Shown: positions 21,551-32,710, numbered from the stretch's first letter. The stretch is 64,000 nucleotides of DNA from Adiantum capillus-veneris (GCA_014529385.2 CM043962.1:49260098-49324097), one strand, 5' to 3'. Notes: generated by a model not told the origin, from the sequence alone. Numbers and translations: made by a program.

Positions 21551-22227
21551 CATGCTTAAATTATCCCAAAACCAATTTTTGACTCACAAAAACCTGCTTA
21601 CAATCCATCTCCTCCAAGGAGTCTCGTTCCTGTCTCTTTTGTAATTTTTGATCTACTGCTTTGATGAAGATTTTGAAGGGGGTAAAACTCAAGGACACGT
21701 AATGGAAACTCTCCCAAATCGCTCTTCTCCACTTCTAAGCCCGAAGCGCTATTTGCTCTTTTAAAACCGCGATGGCCAAAGACGCAAACTCGTGAGCCTC
21801 TTATACTTCTCCAAAAGTGATTTCCTTTTGCATGAGCGCTAAAATTAGCTCAAAAGCCTTGCTTCATTTGCATGGAGTTCTAAATCTAGAAGTTTCTTCG
21901 TTTTCTAAAATAGTGGAATTATTTGCATATGTTTTCAAAAACTACAGAATCTATTTATACTATATATAATGCAGCTTAAAATTTTCAAGGAAGGAGAGAC
22001 TCTCCAAGTGTCACTGCTTGCTTCAATTCAAAGGAAACCTTACAGAATGTCCCATTTTCTAAAGCTTAGAATCTTGGAACTTGTGAAACTTTTGAGGCCT
22101 TCAATTTTTGGCTTTTTAGAAGGAACCCTTAGTGTTGTGTTGGGTTAGGGAGACTCCTTTCATTTCACATCATGACATGATGGAGACTTACCTTTCATTT
22201 CACATCGTGACATGTTTCTACTTTTGT
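21548..22227. other. No gene; scattered relatives of later repeats
   Basis: No long frame. The stretch at 21950-22020 (tatataatgcagctta, aaggagagactctccaagtgtca) is a diverged relative of the 290-bp unit at 23011-23576. A ~35-bp near-duplicate (cctttcatttcacatc) occurs at 22158 and 22194. Confidence 0.45.
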
Positions 22228-22410
22228 TGAATTCTATTATTTAAGAATGCTAAAGTGAAGCTTCACCTTGCATCAATTTTAGTAAATTTTACACACACAC
22301 ACACACAAGTATGTTGTTTTTGCATTCTATTGTTTTAGAATGCTAAAGTGAAGCTTCACTTTGCATAATTCTAATAAATTCTATACACACACATATATAT
22401 ATTAATTAGT
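22228..22410. repeat. ~93-bp tandem duplication ending in (CA)n
   Basis: attctattatttaagaatgc at 22231 and attctattgttttagaatgc at 22324 start two units that share gctaaagtgaagcttcac and an ACAC run. Confidence 0.75.
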
Positions 22411-22484
22411 TCTTTTTATTTCACTTTTCATTTCAGAACTTCACATGGCTTTACATTTCTTGCATTTTATAGCTTGATTCCAGT

Positions 22485-22698
22485 CAGTGTTAACATTTGA
22501 GAAAGTCTCTTTTATTAAGCGGCTGCTGATCAAGTTTCTTCCTCACAAAGAAGAAAATAAAAAATACTAGCAAAAATTTTGAGATTTGTAAAATTTTTGG
22601 ACGATTGTCTCACATATTTCATCGGTTGTTCTTCCATTTCTAGTCTCGATTTTCAATCGGCTCAAGACTAAGCTGAGGCAGTCCTTTCCCAAACACTG
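22485..22698. mobile_element. hAT-like MITE, copy 1
   Basis: 214-bp element starting cagtgttaac and ending aaacactg, with imperfect 8-base flanks attccagt / ataccggt (6 of 8 match), as expected for an old hAT-type target duplication. Its right half shares cgattttcaatcggctcaag and gaggca with the MITE at 27317-27534. No coding capacity. Confidence 0.6.
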
Positions 22699-23010
22699 AT
22701 ACCGGTTTAATTCAACCTAACAATTTTATCACTTTATTATTGTTTTTGAAAGTCGTCGTGACCCTTTCACTTGTTAACCTTCCAAAGTATAAGAAAAAGG
22801 TTTGACTCTACTTTCCAATTTTACTTTCCTTAAGTGAAGGGTGGCTCAACTTTGCTTTTGGAAAGCACATGGCCATAAAATTTTAGAATTTAAGAAATTG
22901 TTCGTATGCACACTAGCAAAGTTTTGCTCATTTACTTCAAGGTGAACTTAGAATCTAACTATGTTTTTTCGATTAATACACTGAATCCCAATTAATACAC
23001 TAACTATGAT
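22699..23010. other. No gene seen
   Basis: AT-rich non-coding sequence between the MITE and the 290-bp duplication. Confidence 0.4.
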
Positions 23011-23042
23011 CTCGAATAGCCTCAAAATGGAAGGGTGTATGT

Positions 23043-23121
<79 letters not shown>

Positions 23122-23327
23122 CTCAAAGAGTGTTAATTTTTTTTCTTGATCGAAATAATTTTAAAGTAAATCTATACATATATAATGGAGCTTAAATTTT
23201 CCAAGCAAGGAGACATGTCATCCATTGCAGCTTGCACAAATATCCATGTTTGGAACTCCATGAAATAACCTAGAGCTTGACGATCTCAGTGCTTGAAGGT
23301 CTCGAATAGCCCCAAAATGGAAGGGCA

Positions 23328-23391
<64 letters not shown>

Positions 23392-23576
23392 CTTAAAGAG
23401 AGTTCCAAAAGAATTTTCTTGATCTTAAAGTAAATCTATACATATATAATGGAGCTTAAATTTTTCAAGCAAGGAGAGGCCTTCCACGTGTCATCTATTG
23501 GAGCTTGCACAAATGTCCACGTTGGGAACTCCATGAAATAACCTGTAGCCCGACGACCTTAGTGCTTGAAGGTCTC
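23011..23576. repeat. 290-bp tandem duplication, each unit with (GT)n(GA)n
   Basis: Unit 1 23011-23300 and unit 2 23301-23576 both start ctcgaatagc and run through a GT array, a GA array, gtaaatctatacatatataa, gagcttaaat and ggaactccatgaaataacct. The microsatellite lengths differ between units. A third start (ggtctcagtcc) follows at 23573. Confidence 0.88.
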
Positions 23577-23658
23577 AGTCCAATCTCCACCTTCAACAGC
23601 TGCTCGTGCATGCGTTCGTGTCCATGATGTGTGTATGTGGTGTTCATGTGTTATTCTA

Positions 23659-23659
<1 letters not shown>

Positions 23660-23728
<69 letters not shown>

Positions 23729-23747
23729 AGAAGAAGAAGAAGAAGAA
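23660..23747. repeat. Compound (TG)n-(GA)n-(AAG)n microsatellite
   Basis: TG, then GA, then AAG trinucleotides in one run. Same GA-to-AAG transition as at 31899-31977. Confidence 0.95.
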
Positions 23748-23829
23748 TAAATGCAATTGGCCGTTGGCTATGTGTGCGTATGAGACTCGAATCTCAACCT
23801 ACAATGTGACTGGGAATTCTTGGTGGTGT

Positions 23830-23877
23830 GTGTGAGAGAGAGTTCAATCTAGCTGAGCGAGCCTATGCGCACACCCA

Positions 23878-23946
<69 letters not shown>

Positions 23947-24020
23947 CTAGAGTGCTCACTCTTTGTGTGTGTGAGGGAGAACACGATATCACAGTTGCCT
24001 GTTGTCCACGCACGTGTGTT

Positions 24021-24092
<72 letters not shown>

Positions 24093-24133
24093 TCACAATT
24101 GTCCGTAGACTTTATGTGTGTGTGTGTGTGGGG

Positions 24134-24184
<51 letters not shown>

Positions 24185-24205
24185 TGAGATCACAATTGTC
24201 TGCAT

Positions 24206-24282
<77 letters not shown>

Positions 24283-24357
24283 CTTACTCAGTGGTGAGAG
24301 AGAATGACAAAATATGTGGGAATTCAATGGCAAGAGAGAAAATAGTGAGTACTTTGG

Positions 24358-24408
<51 letters not shown>
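23830..24408. repeat. Array of (GT)n(GA)n units linked by gatcacaattgtc
   Basis: Four TG-GA compound tracts (about 23882-23943, 24010-24088, 24115-24181, 24208-24279) and a GA tract (24361-24408). Three spacers carry related text: atcacagttgcctgttgtcc (about 23988), gatcacaattgtccgtagac (24091) and gatcacaattgtctgcatcc (24188). So it is a minisatellite whose unit is spacer plus microsatellite. Confidence 0.85.
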
Positions 24409-24411
<3 letters not shown>

Positions 24412-24549
24412 TAGAGGGATAGGATGCAATTGGTCCCATAGCCAATGACGAACAAAGTAGAGTAAGCCCAAGATAACGAATCTAGGACATGGAAAAAATG
24501 TAGGACGGGTGGCGAGCAATTGTAGGTTGACAACGACAGAAGGCACAGT

Positions 24550-26310
24550 AAACTGTTGACTATGTTAAAAGAAAATTTGTGCTAAATTTTTCTAAACTTT
24601 GTAGGTGTTCTCAATTTCAAATTATAATTTCAAGGTAAATCTCAAAATTTGTGGGTGGGATTACACTAAACCTTTGTTAAGTATTCTCACCTTGAAATTA
24701 GAATTTAGAGATAAATCTTAGATTTGTAGGTGGAATTACACCAAACCTAAGTTTTTTTGAGCTCTTCGATACATAGTGCTTTTTCCCAAAAGCTTAGAAA
24801 ATCTATAGATGAGTCTTAAGATTTTGTATATTTGAGTGTTTTTATACTAAGCTTCGATAAACTTCATGGGTTTCCTCACCTTCAAATCTATAATTTAAAA
24901 GTTGTAGGTGCTCTGTTTCAAAAACTTGAAAAACTTACATGTGAGAAAATTATATTTGAAGGTCTTTACATGACTTTCCTAAAATTTGTCTATGAAATCT
25001 GGGGATTTGCCTTTAAACTTGAAGGTTCTTATTAAATTTGGAGGTTGCGATCAAGGGCTCTTAGAGAATTCCACAAAAAATTGAAATTTAAAACACCTAC
25101 ATATGATAGAATTGTAAAACAAATTTACTATATTTGAAAGTTTTTATATTTGAATTTCTCAGATTGCATGTATGATGATGATTGTATGCCTCCCCTTTCA
25201 TATGTAATTCATCCCTACTAATTTCTGTGAGCTTCTTGTGTTTTGTCAACTACAAATCTAGAATTTAGAAGTAAACCTCAAAATTTGTAGGTGGGATTAC
25301 ACTTAATCTTGGTTTTTTTTCGAGCACTTGGATATAGAGTGCTTTTCTCCATGTATCAATGTTTGTAGTTTAGGATGCCACATATGTCTCGAAGGAGAAT
25401 GGTGAGGGCAAGGAAGCTCTAAGTAGTTTTCACATGAGGCAAGGTGAGGGCTTGTGTACGAATACAATGGTGTATCCTTATATCTCAAAGGCATATGGCA
25501 TCATGCAAGTATTTGACATCAGCAAACTAAAATGTCTATTCAAAGGCTCTTTAAAAAAAAACTTTTTGTTTGAAAAATGTTTTGGTCAACATGTACACCG
25601 TATTTAAATGTAGCCTCTTGGAATGCACTTATGTGGCCCTTGGCGCCCCCATTCTTAGGGGTTCTTGCTCTTTGGGGTCACTTTCCAAGGAAGCAAATTT
25701 ACTATATTTACATTAAACTTAAATTTTCTTCGAGCACTCAGGTACACAATGCTTTTTTCAAAATTTTGGAAAAACTACCTATGAGAATTTTTAGAGGCAA
25801 ATTTATTGTATTTGATGGTTTTAACACTAAGTTTTTCTAAACTTTGTAGGAGTTCTTACCTTCAAATCTATTATTTAGAGATAAATCTCAAAATTTGTAG
25901 GTTAAATTAGACTTAATGTAGGTTTTTTTTAGCATTGAGATACACAATACTTTCTCCCAAGAACTTGGAAAACCTACGTATGAGAATTTTTAGAGGCAAA
26001 TTTACTATATTTGTAGGTTAGATTACACTGAATGTAGGTTTTTTTTTAGCACTGAGATACACAATACTTTCTCCCAAAAACTTGGAAAACCTACGTATAA
26101 GAAATTTTAGAGTCCAATTTACTATATTTGAAGGTTTTATTTTGCAGGTTGGATCACATTAAACCTAGGTTTCTTTTTAGCACTTAAATACACAATATTT
26201 TTCCCAAAAAACTTGGAAAACCTACATATGATTACAGTAAGCGTACACTCAAATACATTTGTAGGTGGGATTGCACTAAACCTAGCCCTTTTTAGATTTT
26301 TAGTAGGGAG
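24550..26310. repeat. Degenerate AT-rich repeat field
   Basis: Phrases such as aatctcaaaatttgtaggt, ggtgggattacactaaacct and a dyad around gatacacaatactttctccc recur at irregular spacing (for example about 24771, 25330, 25741, 25939, 26056, 26187). The last three units are tandem with periods near 117 and 131 bases. No coding potential. Possibly an old satellite or a decayed non-autonomous element family. Confidence 0.75.
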
Positions 26311-26936
26311 AGGAAGGTGTTTCAGTGCCTTATGCATTATTTGTTGAAGGTGTCATTGATCCAACATCTAACGATGATGGTGAAGAGGGAGAGGGAGATT
26401 ATCCCTCATCTAGACCTTGCAAGATGTCTAACACATTAATGCTTTCTTGAAGTGTTGGTTTGCGTGAATGTGGGATGTGTATGGAGATGATCCATTGAAG
26501 GCTAGCAGCCCAACAACATGCTTCGATGTCCATAAACCATTCTTCATCTCTTCTATATCAAGTTAGGGGCCAATCCCATGGACTCGAGAACGTCGAGTCT
26601 AATTTATAAGTCATCCAATGAGTAAACATGAGCTATGCTGCTTTTCACCTCTTCTAAAGGCTTGGAACTATCCATCTTTAGCATACCAGCTCGATGTGAG
26701 TGCAACCAAGTGGTGATGGTACTCCTCACAAGATCGGCTCATTGGGTGGCAATGACACTACACGTCTTCTTCACTTCCATGGCCAGCTGCATCTCTCAGA
26801 CGTGGTACACGTAGGTATGATCATCTTCCATCTTGACCAAAAATGTGCAGCAGCTCCTTTGAGCTAATTAAGGTTAAATTCCCCATCATCATGGAGATAG
26901 CAGGCCCTCTGTAGCTCTCTTTTTTCTTAGACAATT

Positions 26937-26939
<3 letters not shown>
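26311..26939. other. No gene recognised
   Basis: More GC-rich than its surroundings (26500-26850), which can indicate former coding sequence, but every frame on both strands is interrupted and no domain is recognised. Confidence 0.35.
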
Positions 26940-26988
<49 letters not shown>

Positions 26989-26998
26989 TGTGTGTGTA
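26940..26998. repeat. (CT)n with short (GT)n
   Basis: About 45 bases of CT followed by a GT run. Confidence 0.95.
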
Positions 26999-27316
26999 TG
27001 TAGCATGCTGCCTAACAAGAAGCGACTTCTATTGTATGACGAACACCATAAAAGTTGGAGACTTCATGAATTGGGAGAAAAGCTCAAGAAAAAAGTGTAA
27101 TTGCACCTACAAATTTTGAAACGTTACCTCTAAATTTTAAATTAGAAGGTAAGAAAACCTTCAAAATATGAAGGAATTTAGTAATTTAAAGTTTTTTTTT
27201 GGGCACTGGGGAGGGAGAGACTTAAGCAACTACCACCAACCCAGAGAACTATCCAATTAAACAAAGAGAAGGGAGAAGGAGGAGGATAATAGAAATATTA
27301 ATCTTTGTGTGTGTGT

Positions 27317-27533
27317 CAGTGTTCGGGAAAATTCATTTTCACAAACATACAAAAATCCCTTCAAGACAAATCTGAACCGGAAATTTTACAATTCTAGCCG
27401 GTATTTTTGCAAAATTACACTATTTTTCATGTATTTTAAGCGGAATTTTCTCCTTCTTGCCCTCCCGTAAACCGGCTACTTTGATTTTGCAACCGGCTCA
27501 AGGCTAAGATGAGGCACACTTTTCTCGAACACT

Positions 27534-27534
<1 letters not shown>
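27317..27534. mobile_element. hAT-like MITE, copy 2, inserted in a (GT)n tract
   Basis: 218-bp element with terminal inverted repeats cagtgttcgggaaaa and ttttctcgaacactg (one mismatch over 15). It splits a GT microsatellite, so gtgtgtgt stands on both sides and is consistent with an 8-bp target duplication. Internal text ccggctcaaggctaagatg recurs in the MITE at 22485. No coding capacity; an autonomous hAT partner would have to act in trans. Confidence 0.75.

Positions 27535-27571
<37 letters not shown>
27535..27571. repeat. (GT)n microsatellite
   Basis: About 36 bases of GT, the right-hand part of the tract split by the MITE. Confidence 0.95.
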
Positions 27572-27573
<2 letters not shown>

Positions 27574-28722
27574 CTCTTCAATAGCTATAAAGAACCTAGA
27601 TCCATTGAATAAGGGCTAGAAAATCCTATGTAATGTGTGAGAACCTGCCAAGCTTGGTATTAAAGGAATATTTGTTGCCTCTTGCATGTATATTTTAATT
27701 TGAGAATCCATAGAAAGATGTTGTGAATCATTTTTTTTGAAATTCAAGAGAGTGTATACATGTAGAATAATGTAATCTATATATTTTTTCACCTTTGTAG
27801 TTGTAAGAATAGAAGACATGCATTTTCTAGCTGCAGCAACGCGCGGGTCACATACTAGTATATTTAAATTGTCCAAAAAAATCCTAAAACTCTAAGAATT
27901 TCCATTTTAGCCACATTGCAAAATGACTAAACGAAAAACCTTCACTTCCACACGTGTAAGAAGCCAAACAAAACATTTGTTGGTTGTTTCTCATTGTGAG
28001 TGCATTGCAGCACGACATCACAAGGAAGACAAGGCATAGAGTTGCGAACAACTGACAGATAGTGAGGAATGCAGACAAGTGATGCAAGTGGCAAGATTGG
28101 GAGGGAGCGTGAGGGTGGCACGTGGTAGAGGTCTCTGTATGAGAGAGAAAGGGACAAAAAGGGCCCTTTTTTAATATGTAGGGTCTCACAGAGACGACAA
28201 GAACCTGCTCACGATAAAGTGGCTCAATGTGGAAGGCCTTATATAATGCCCAAGGTCACGAGGTCGATTTCGGATGCTGATGTGTGGCAATTTTACTCCA
28301 ACGTGTGACAAGGGCGTCATTTAGAGAGGGAATACATGAAGATTTCATCTAGTGAAATGGCAAAAAGGAGCCAGGTGTGTGTGGTGACGATGTCTCAGCT
28401 TTGTTTGACACGTGGTGGGACGCGAGGGACACCATGTTGCTTTAGAGAATGTCTTTTCAGGTTTCTCACAATGTCCATGTGTGCCATTGGAAATTGCTAG
28501 TAGTTGTTCCAGTAAGTTCATGTATCTTCAAAATGAGACGGGATTGAGGTTGCCATCAATTATTATTAAAACTAAAAATTGTTATTAAAACTAAAAATCA
28601 CCGTCCAAAGGGAGAATTTTGGTTTGGGGCATTTTAAGAGGGCTCAAGATGGAAGGGTGACCCATACACAAATTAAGAGCATCAAAATTTGGTGAGAAGT
28701 AACTTATTAGTATGCAGGAAGA
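27572..28722 (+). promoter_or_regulatory. Candidate promoter region of the 28.9-kb gene
   Basis: No coding sequence recognised. Three CACGTG G-box cores lie at 27951-27956, 28119-28124 and 28409-28414, and a TATA-like tatataat at 28240-28247. G-boxes bind bZIP and bHLH factors and occur in light- and abscisic-acid-responsive promoters. The placement upstream of the host gene is suggestive; a chance cluster is possible. Confidence 0.35.
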
Positions 28723-28802
28723 CTTTGTGGAGTAAAGCGTTGCTGCGCTTTACCCCACAAAGCGTTGCTTAGCTCGACCTGCGTTGCCATCGCAGGTCGA
28801 GC
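28723..28802. repeat. Two adjacent strong hairpins
   Basis: Hairpin 1: 17-base arms 28723-28739 and 28746-28762 with one mismatch, loop ttgctg. Hairpin 2: perfect 12-base arms gctcgacctgcg (28772-28783) and cgcaggtcgagc (28791-28802), loop ttgccat. The motif gcgttgc occurs three times. A (TG)n(AG)n array follows 20 bases later. No known RNA family is recognised. Confidence 0.8.
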
Positions 28803-28816
28803 ACGCGATGGTGGAC

Positions 28817-28821
<5 letters not shown>

Positions 28822-28887
<66 letters not shown>
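28822..28887. repeat. (TG)n(AG)n microsatellite just upstream of the host gene
   Basis: TG then AG dinucleotides ending 38 bases before the gene's ATG. It is followed by a pyrimidine-rich ttttcctccttcag, a plausible 3' splice site, so the array may lie in a 5'-UTR intron. Confidence 0.93.
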
Positions 28888-28888
<1 letters not shown>

Positions 28889-28925
28889 TTGATTGACACT
28901 TTAATTTTCCTCCTTCAGGTCCGCT

Positions 28926-29342
28926 ATGGCAGAACTCGAGCGTAATACTGACGAATCCGTCAGGCTGCATCAGGTCTTACTAGAGGTAGCCAGGGACTTC
29001 TTCAATGCACAGAAGGATGAACACGATGATGGAGATGTAGTAGAGTATCATGGCAACAACTCTCTTCCTTTCCTCCACCGCACCAGAAAGTCTTTCCAAG
29101 AGAGATATCCCCAGCTCAAAGATGCTGCGCGTCACACTTTTACAGATATTCTGCAGTGGATGCATAAGGGAGGGGTATGGAGAGCTTTTCTGGTCACCGC
29201 TGTAAGTGCTTTGAAGAGCTCCTTGTGCTGGAGTTTTTGTGAAGCAGTAATGTCAGAAAGTTTTCTTGATGTTTGGCTATCAAATGAATTGAAGTAAATG
29301 AAGGCACATGGCCATAAGTTTGGATTTGTGTATTCATGTGTG

Positions 29343-29381
<39 letters not shown>

Positions 29382-29515
29382 CCGTGCCGTTGTACCATAC
29401 GCGTATTTCATGTGTGTGTATGGTCAAATAGGCTGACAATGTGACGTATAACATTTGATCAGATTAACTTGGTATGGTATCTTGAGATAAATGTGTATGT
29501 GTATTTCATGTGTAG

Positions 29516-29546
<31 letters not shown>

Positions 29547-30506
29547 CATGTGTGCGCATACTCACATGCATGCTGGTGGCCTTTTAACCATAGCTTTGTC
29601 CGGAGGGGTCTGAGCCGATTGAAGTATGATTGGGTTTTTCGGACTTTACTACCTCTAGGTTTCATTTTTTTTCCCTGAGGCTCCATTTTTTGGCCTCCTC
29701 TTTTCTTTCTTTGCCTCTATTTCAAAATATTCTGGTGTTTCACTGCATTGTATGGTTTTGTGCTCTTCTGTATTCTATTGTCATATGTAGACTGTTTTTA
29801 GCGTGCCGTATGGAATCCTCGAGGGGTTTGATCCATACTTATTCCATACTTCTGTACCCGTCATGTATGGTTGACATATGGAAAAACTATGCTTGTAACT
29901 TACAGAGGGTCAAATAGACCATATAATGTGACTTCTTACAGGTTGGAGTAGTGTTGCTTCTGGGGCTTGCGGGATTGAGTGCCTTCATACTCTTCTTCTT
30001 GAGCGCAACACTGAATGCTATTGTCATTGGATTTCTCGGTTCGGTTGCATCAGTGGGTGCCATTAGTACACTCTTCTTCTCATCGCTGATCGTCATCTAC
30101 ATAGGAGCAGTTGTTGTGGCAGTCGCGTCGATTTCGACAATCACTTTTCTCTGTGTAGGCTGTGCTTCGACAGTTGCAGGTGAGTCCTCTTTTTTTTTTT
30201 TTCTGTGGCACATTATAACATTATGCCCTCAAATTCAGGTGATCTTTTGCCAAATTTATGGTCTAGAGAGTTGCCTTCCACGAATTTATGTGAATTTTTT
30301 ACAAAATTTAGATTTTAATTGGATTGAGCTTTGCAGGATGGATTGGGTTTTTTTGGCTTGTTTGGCAAGGGTTAAAGAAAGGCATAGACATCTGTAAGAC
30401 CTCTGTTTTTATGTTGATTGCCACTCTTACGACAATTGCATGGCAAGTATCAGGTCCTATGAGAAAGAGTGCCTGTAAGGTAACCCTTGAACTCTACTAT
30501 ACGTAA
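28926..30506 (+). CDS. Three-exon gene for a 227-residue membrane protein (possible lipid-droplet factor)
   Basis: Exons 28926-29201, 29942-30179 and 30337-30506, with donors gtaagt and gtgagt and acceptors ttacag and ttgcag. The lengths sum to 684, a complete frame with stop. Residues 1-92 are soluble and charged (helical, with LLEVARDFFNAQKDE and FQERYPQLKDAARHTF). Residues 93-171 are one long hydrophobic stretch rich in Gly, Ala, Ile and Val, long enough for a membrane hairpin. A WIGFFWLVWQGLKKG segment follows, then a second hydrophobic stretch (FMLIATLTTIAWQV). There is no proline knot, so it is not an oleosin. The layout recalls LDIP/promethin-type lipid-droplet assembly factors; this name is tentative. 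AAG-gtaacc near 30480 could be another donor, which would change the last eight residues. Confidence 0.7.
29344..29547. repeat. Two (TG)n microsatellites inside intron 1
   Basis: TG runs at about 29344-29380 and 29516-29547 in the 740-base first intron. The second stretch repeats the gtgtatttcatgtgt phrase found between them, suggesting a small duplication. Confidence 0.9.
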
Positions 30507-31896
30507 AAATGCCAGAGCTTGGAAGGAGACCCTAAGAATGGCGTTGAAATTTTGATCTCAAGTGTTCAGACTCTTTATAAGGGGAACACCTCTAGGTTAT
30601 TGCATCAAACTCCAAAAAGTATATCTAATTGTGCTGTTGTGAGGTACTTTAGCACTGATAAATAAATGTGCACGGAAACACTTTAGCAACGCGTATTCAA
30701 TCTTTTCAATCAATGTACATGGTGGTTTATAGTTGTGGATACCAATTTTTTACAATTATAGGCAAATTTTCTGTTCAATGTCGTAAATGACTTACTTAAT
30801 TTGCTCTAATTCAATACTCAAATCTAACAATGTCAAACCCAAGATCATATAACTTGCTTTAAATGCTGAACTTGTCTCCCATGTCATCTTCTATGATGAG
30901 CATATCATAACAACAACATAAAGTGTTACTATAGTGATGGCACCATCAGACAATTTCACATCTTTTGTTGGTTGGCTTGCATAAATTCTTTCTTTCATGT
31001 ACATGATTTAACTTAAATTTTGTCTCCTTTCCAACCTTGATTGGTGTACACAATGTGCATTGCGGAGGAGAAAGCGCAAAAGTTTCATTGTGCCCCCACT
31101 TAGTCATTGTTCTCTTTCTAAGAGCCTCATGCTTTTGTTGCACATCTTGCTCTACATCATGAGTGTGCACACATGCGGATATAAAGCGCGATTATAATTA
31201 TCAAAGAATTGGATATCTCCATTTCTAATGGAATATGGAAATGATCCTTAAAAAGAGATTTTTACCAGCACTACCATACCCCACCCACAAAGATACATTT
31301 CATCAAGATTCTCACATAATTGTGAGAGAACATCAAAAGAAGCAAGATAGCTGAAGATACGACAAACAAAAGTTTTCCTATTATATTGAGCCTAAGTGGA
31401 ATGGTAGGCTTTAATGCTCTAGAAAGCCTATATATAACCACCAACATTCAACATCCTTGGAAGTTAGAACACATCAAGTCCTTTTTGGGAGAAAATTGTG
31501 CTTCCTCACTACAACATGATATGCTGCATTCTTGGATCAAATGGCCCTTGCATGCAATAGGATATGTATCTCCTCTCCCAATCCATAGAGTGAATTTCTA
31601 CCTTCCCAACTTATTTGTCTTTTCTCTCAAATAGTAAAAATTCTAAATTATCCAACTTACCTTACGCCAATATGAATTGTGTAATTCAACTATAAAAGAC
31701 ACAATAGTACTCATCTCCGGTAGCAAAAGATGTGGAACAAAGGATGGAGATCAAGAGCACAAGCGTCAATATTAATAATGGGAGAGAGAGATAGAAAGAA
31801 GGGGCGACTCTTGATCCAATAGCAAAGAGATGGAAAGAGGAGGGGGTGATTCCATAGGAAAAGAAATATCAAGGATGAGACTTGGAGTGAAGCGCG

Positions 31897-31898
<2 letters not shown>
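30507..31898. other. No gene recognised
   Basis: Downstream of the host gene; its 3' UTR should lie at the start, but no clear polyadenylation signal stands out. Frames up to about 80 codons show no known domain. Confidence 0.4.
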
Positions 31899-31954
<56 letters not shown>

Positions 31955-31977
31955 AGAAGAAGAAGAAGAAGAAGAAG
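31899..31977. repeat. (GA)n-(AAG)n microsatellite
   Basis: About 50 bases of GA turning into AAG trinucleotides, as at 23660-23747. Confidence 0.95.
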
Positions 31978-32186
31978 AGAGTTTTAACGTTGTAGGAAAC
32001 TATCATCCTCAAGAGGTCATATAAGACCCATGGGACCAAAACATGCATACAATAGAGTATCTCCTCTCGACATGGAGAAGGGGATGGTTGTTACATTTGG
32101 GCAGCGACGAAGGTCGGTATAACTAAGCAATTCTTAATAAAAGGGGAAAAGAAATTGAACAACTAAGGGTCCCGTTCGGTGGCGTT

Positions 32187-32710
32187 GTAGAAGACTTGGA
32201 AGAGCGAAACTCTTATATGATTGCCTTCCTTCTATGTAGGGTAAAACCCCCAGCTTAAGGCCACCTAAGAGAGGGAGCCTAGATCTTCGATCTCCGAGCC
32301 CAATTATAACCAGTCAGTAGCTCATTTGATTCGCTTCGTCGAGAGCTTTACGAAAAAATTGATTTCAACTTTTTTGATGATCGGAGCCGAAAGTTATAAA
32401 TCCATTTATGCATTCCTATGTAACAAAAATGGGTGTGAAAAAGAAAAATGGGTGTGAAAAAGAAGAGACACCAACCCCAAAAGAAAGACATGGGTGCCTA
32501 CAAGGGTTAAAGTCATCCATTGTCCAATGAAAAGGTTGCATTTTAAATAAAATGAACGTTGAGCATTCTTTTGAATTGCACAAAGTTGGTTCAGCTTTGT
32601 ATTATTATTGGGGGTGTCATTGTCCTTTCTTTGGGGGGTGGTTTTTTATTGGCCCCTTTACCCTAGAAGACTTGGAAGAGCGAAACTCTTCTATGATTGC
32701 CTTCCTTCCA
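32187..32710. repeat. Pair of 47-bp direct repeats 477 bases apart
   Basis: tagaagacttggaagagcga followed by aactctt-tatgattgccttccttc occurs at 32187-32233 and 32664-32710 with one or two differences. The segment between contains a tandem repeat of gggtgtgaaaaag (about 32430-32463). It could be terminal repeats of a small unrecognised element or a duplication. Confidence 0.7.

Noticed and set aside
23830-24408. Regularly spaced repeats that might suggest a CRISPR array
   Set aside because: The repeats are microsatellite plus a variable-length spacer of related sequence, in a plant context, with no cas genes.
27616-28189. Minus-strand frames of 71-101 codons upstream of the host gene
   Set aside because: No domain, no splice or start context, and overlapping alternative frames; probably chance.
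29132-29686. Minus-strand His/Thr-rich frames (HTHTHTHT)
   Set aside because: Translations of (TG)n arrays in intron 1 of the host gene.
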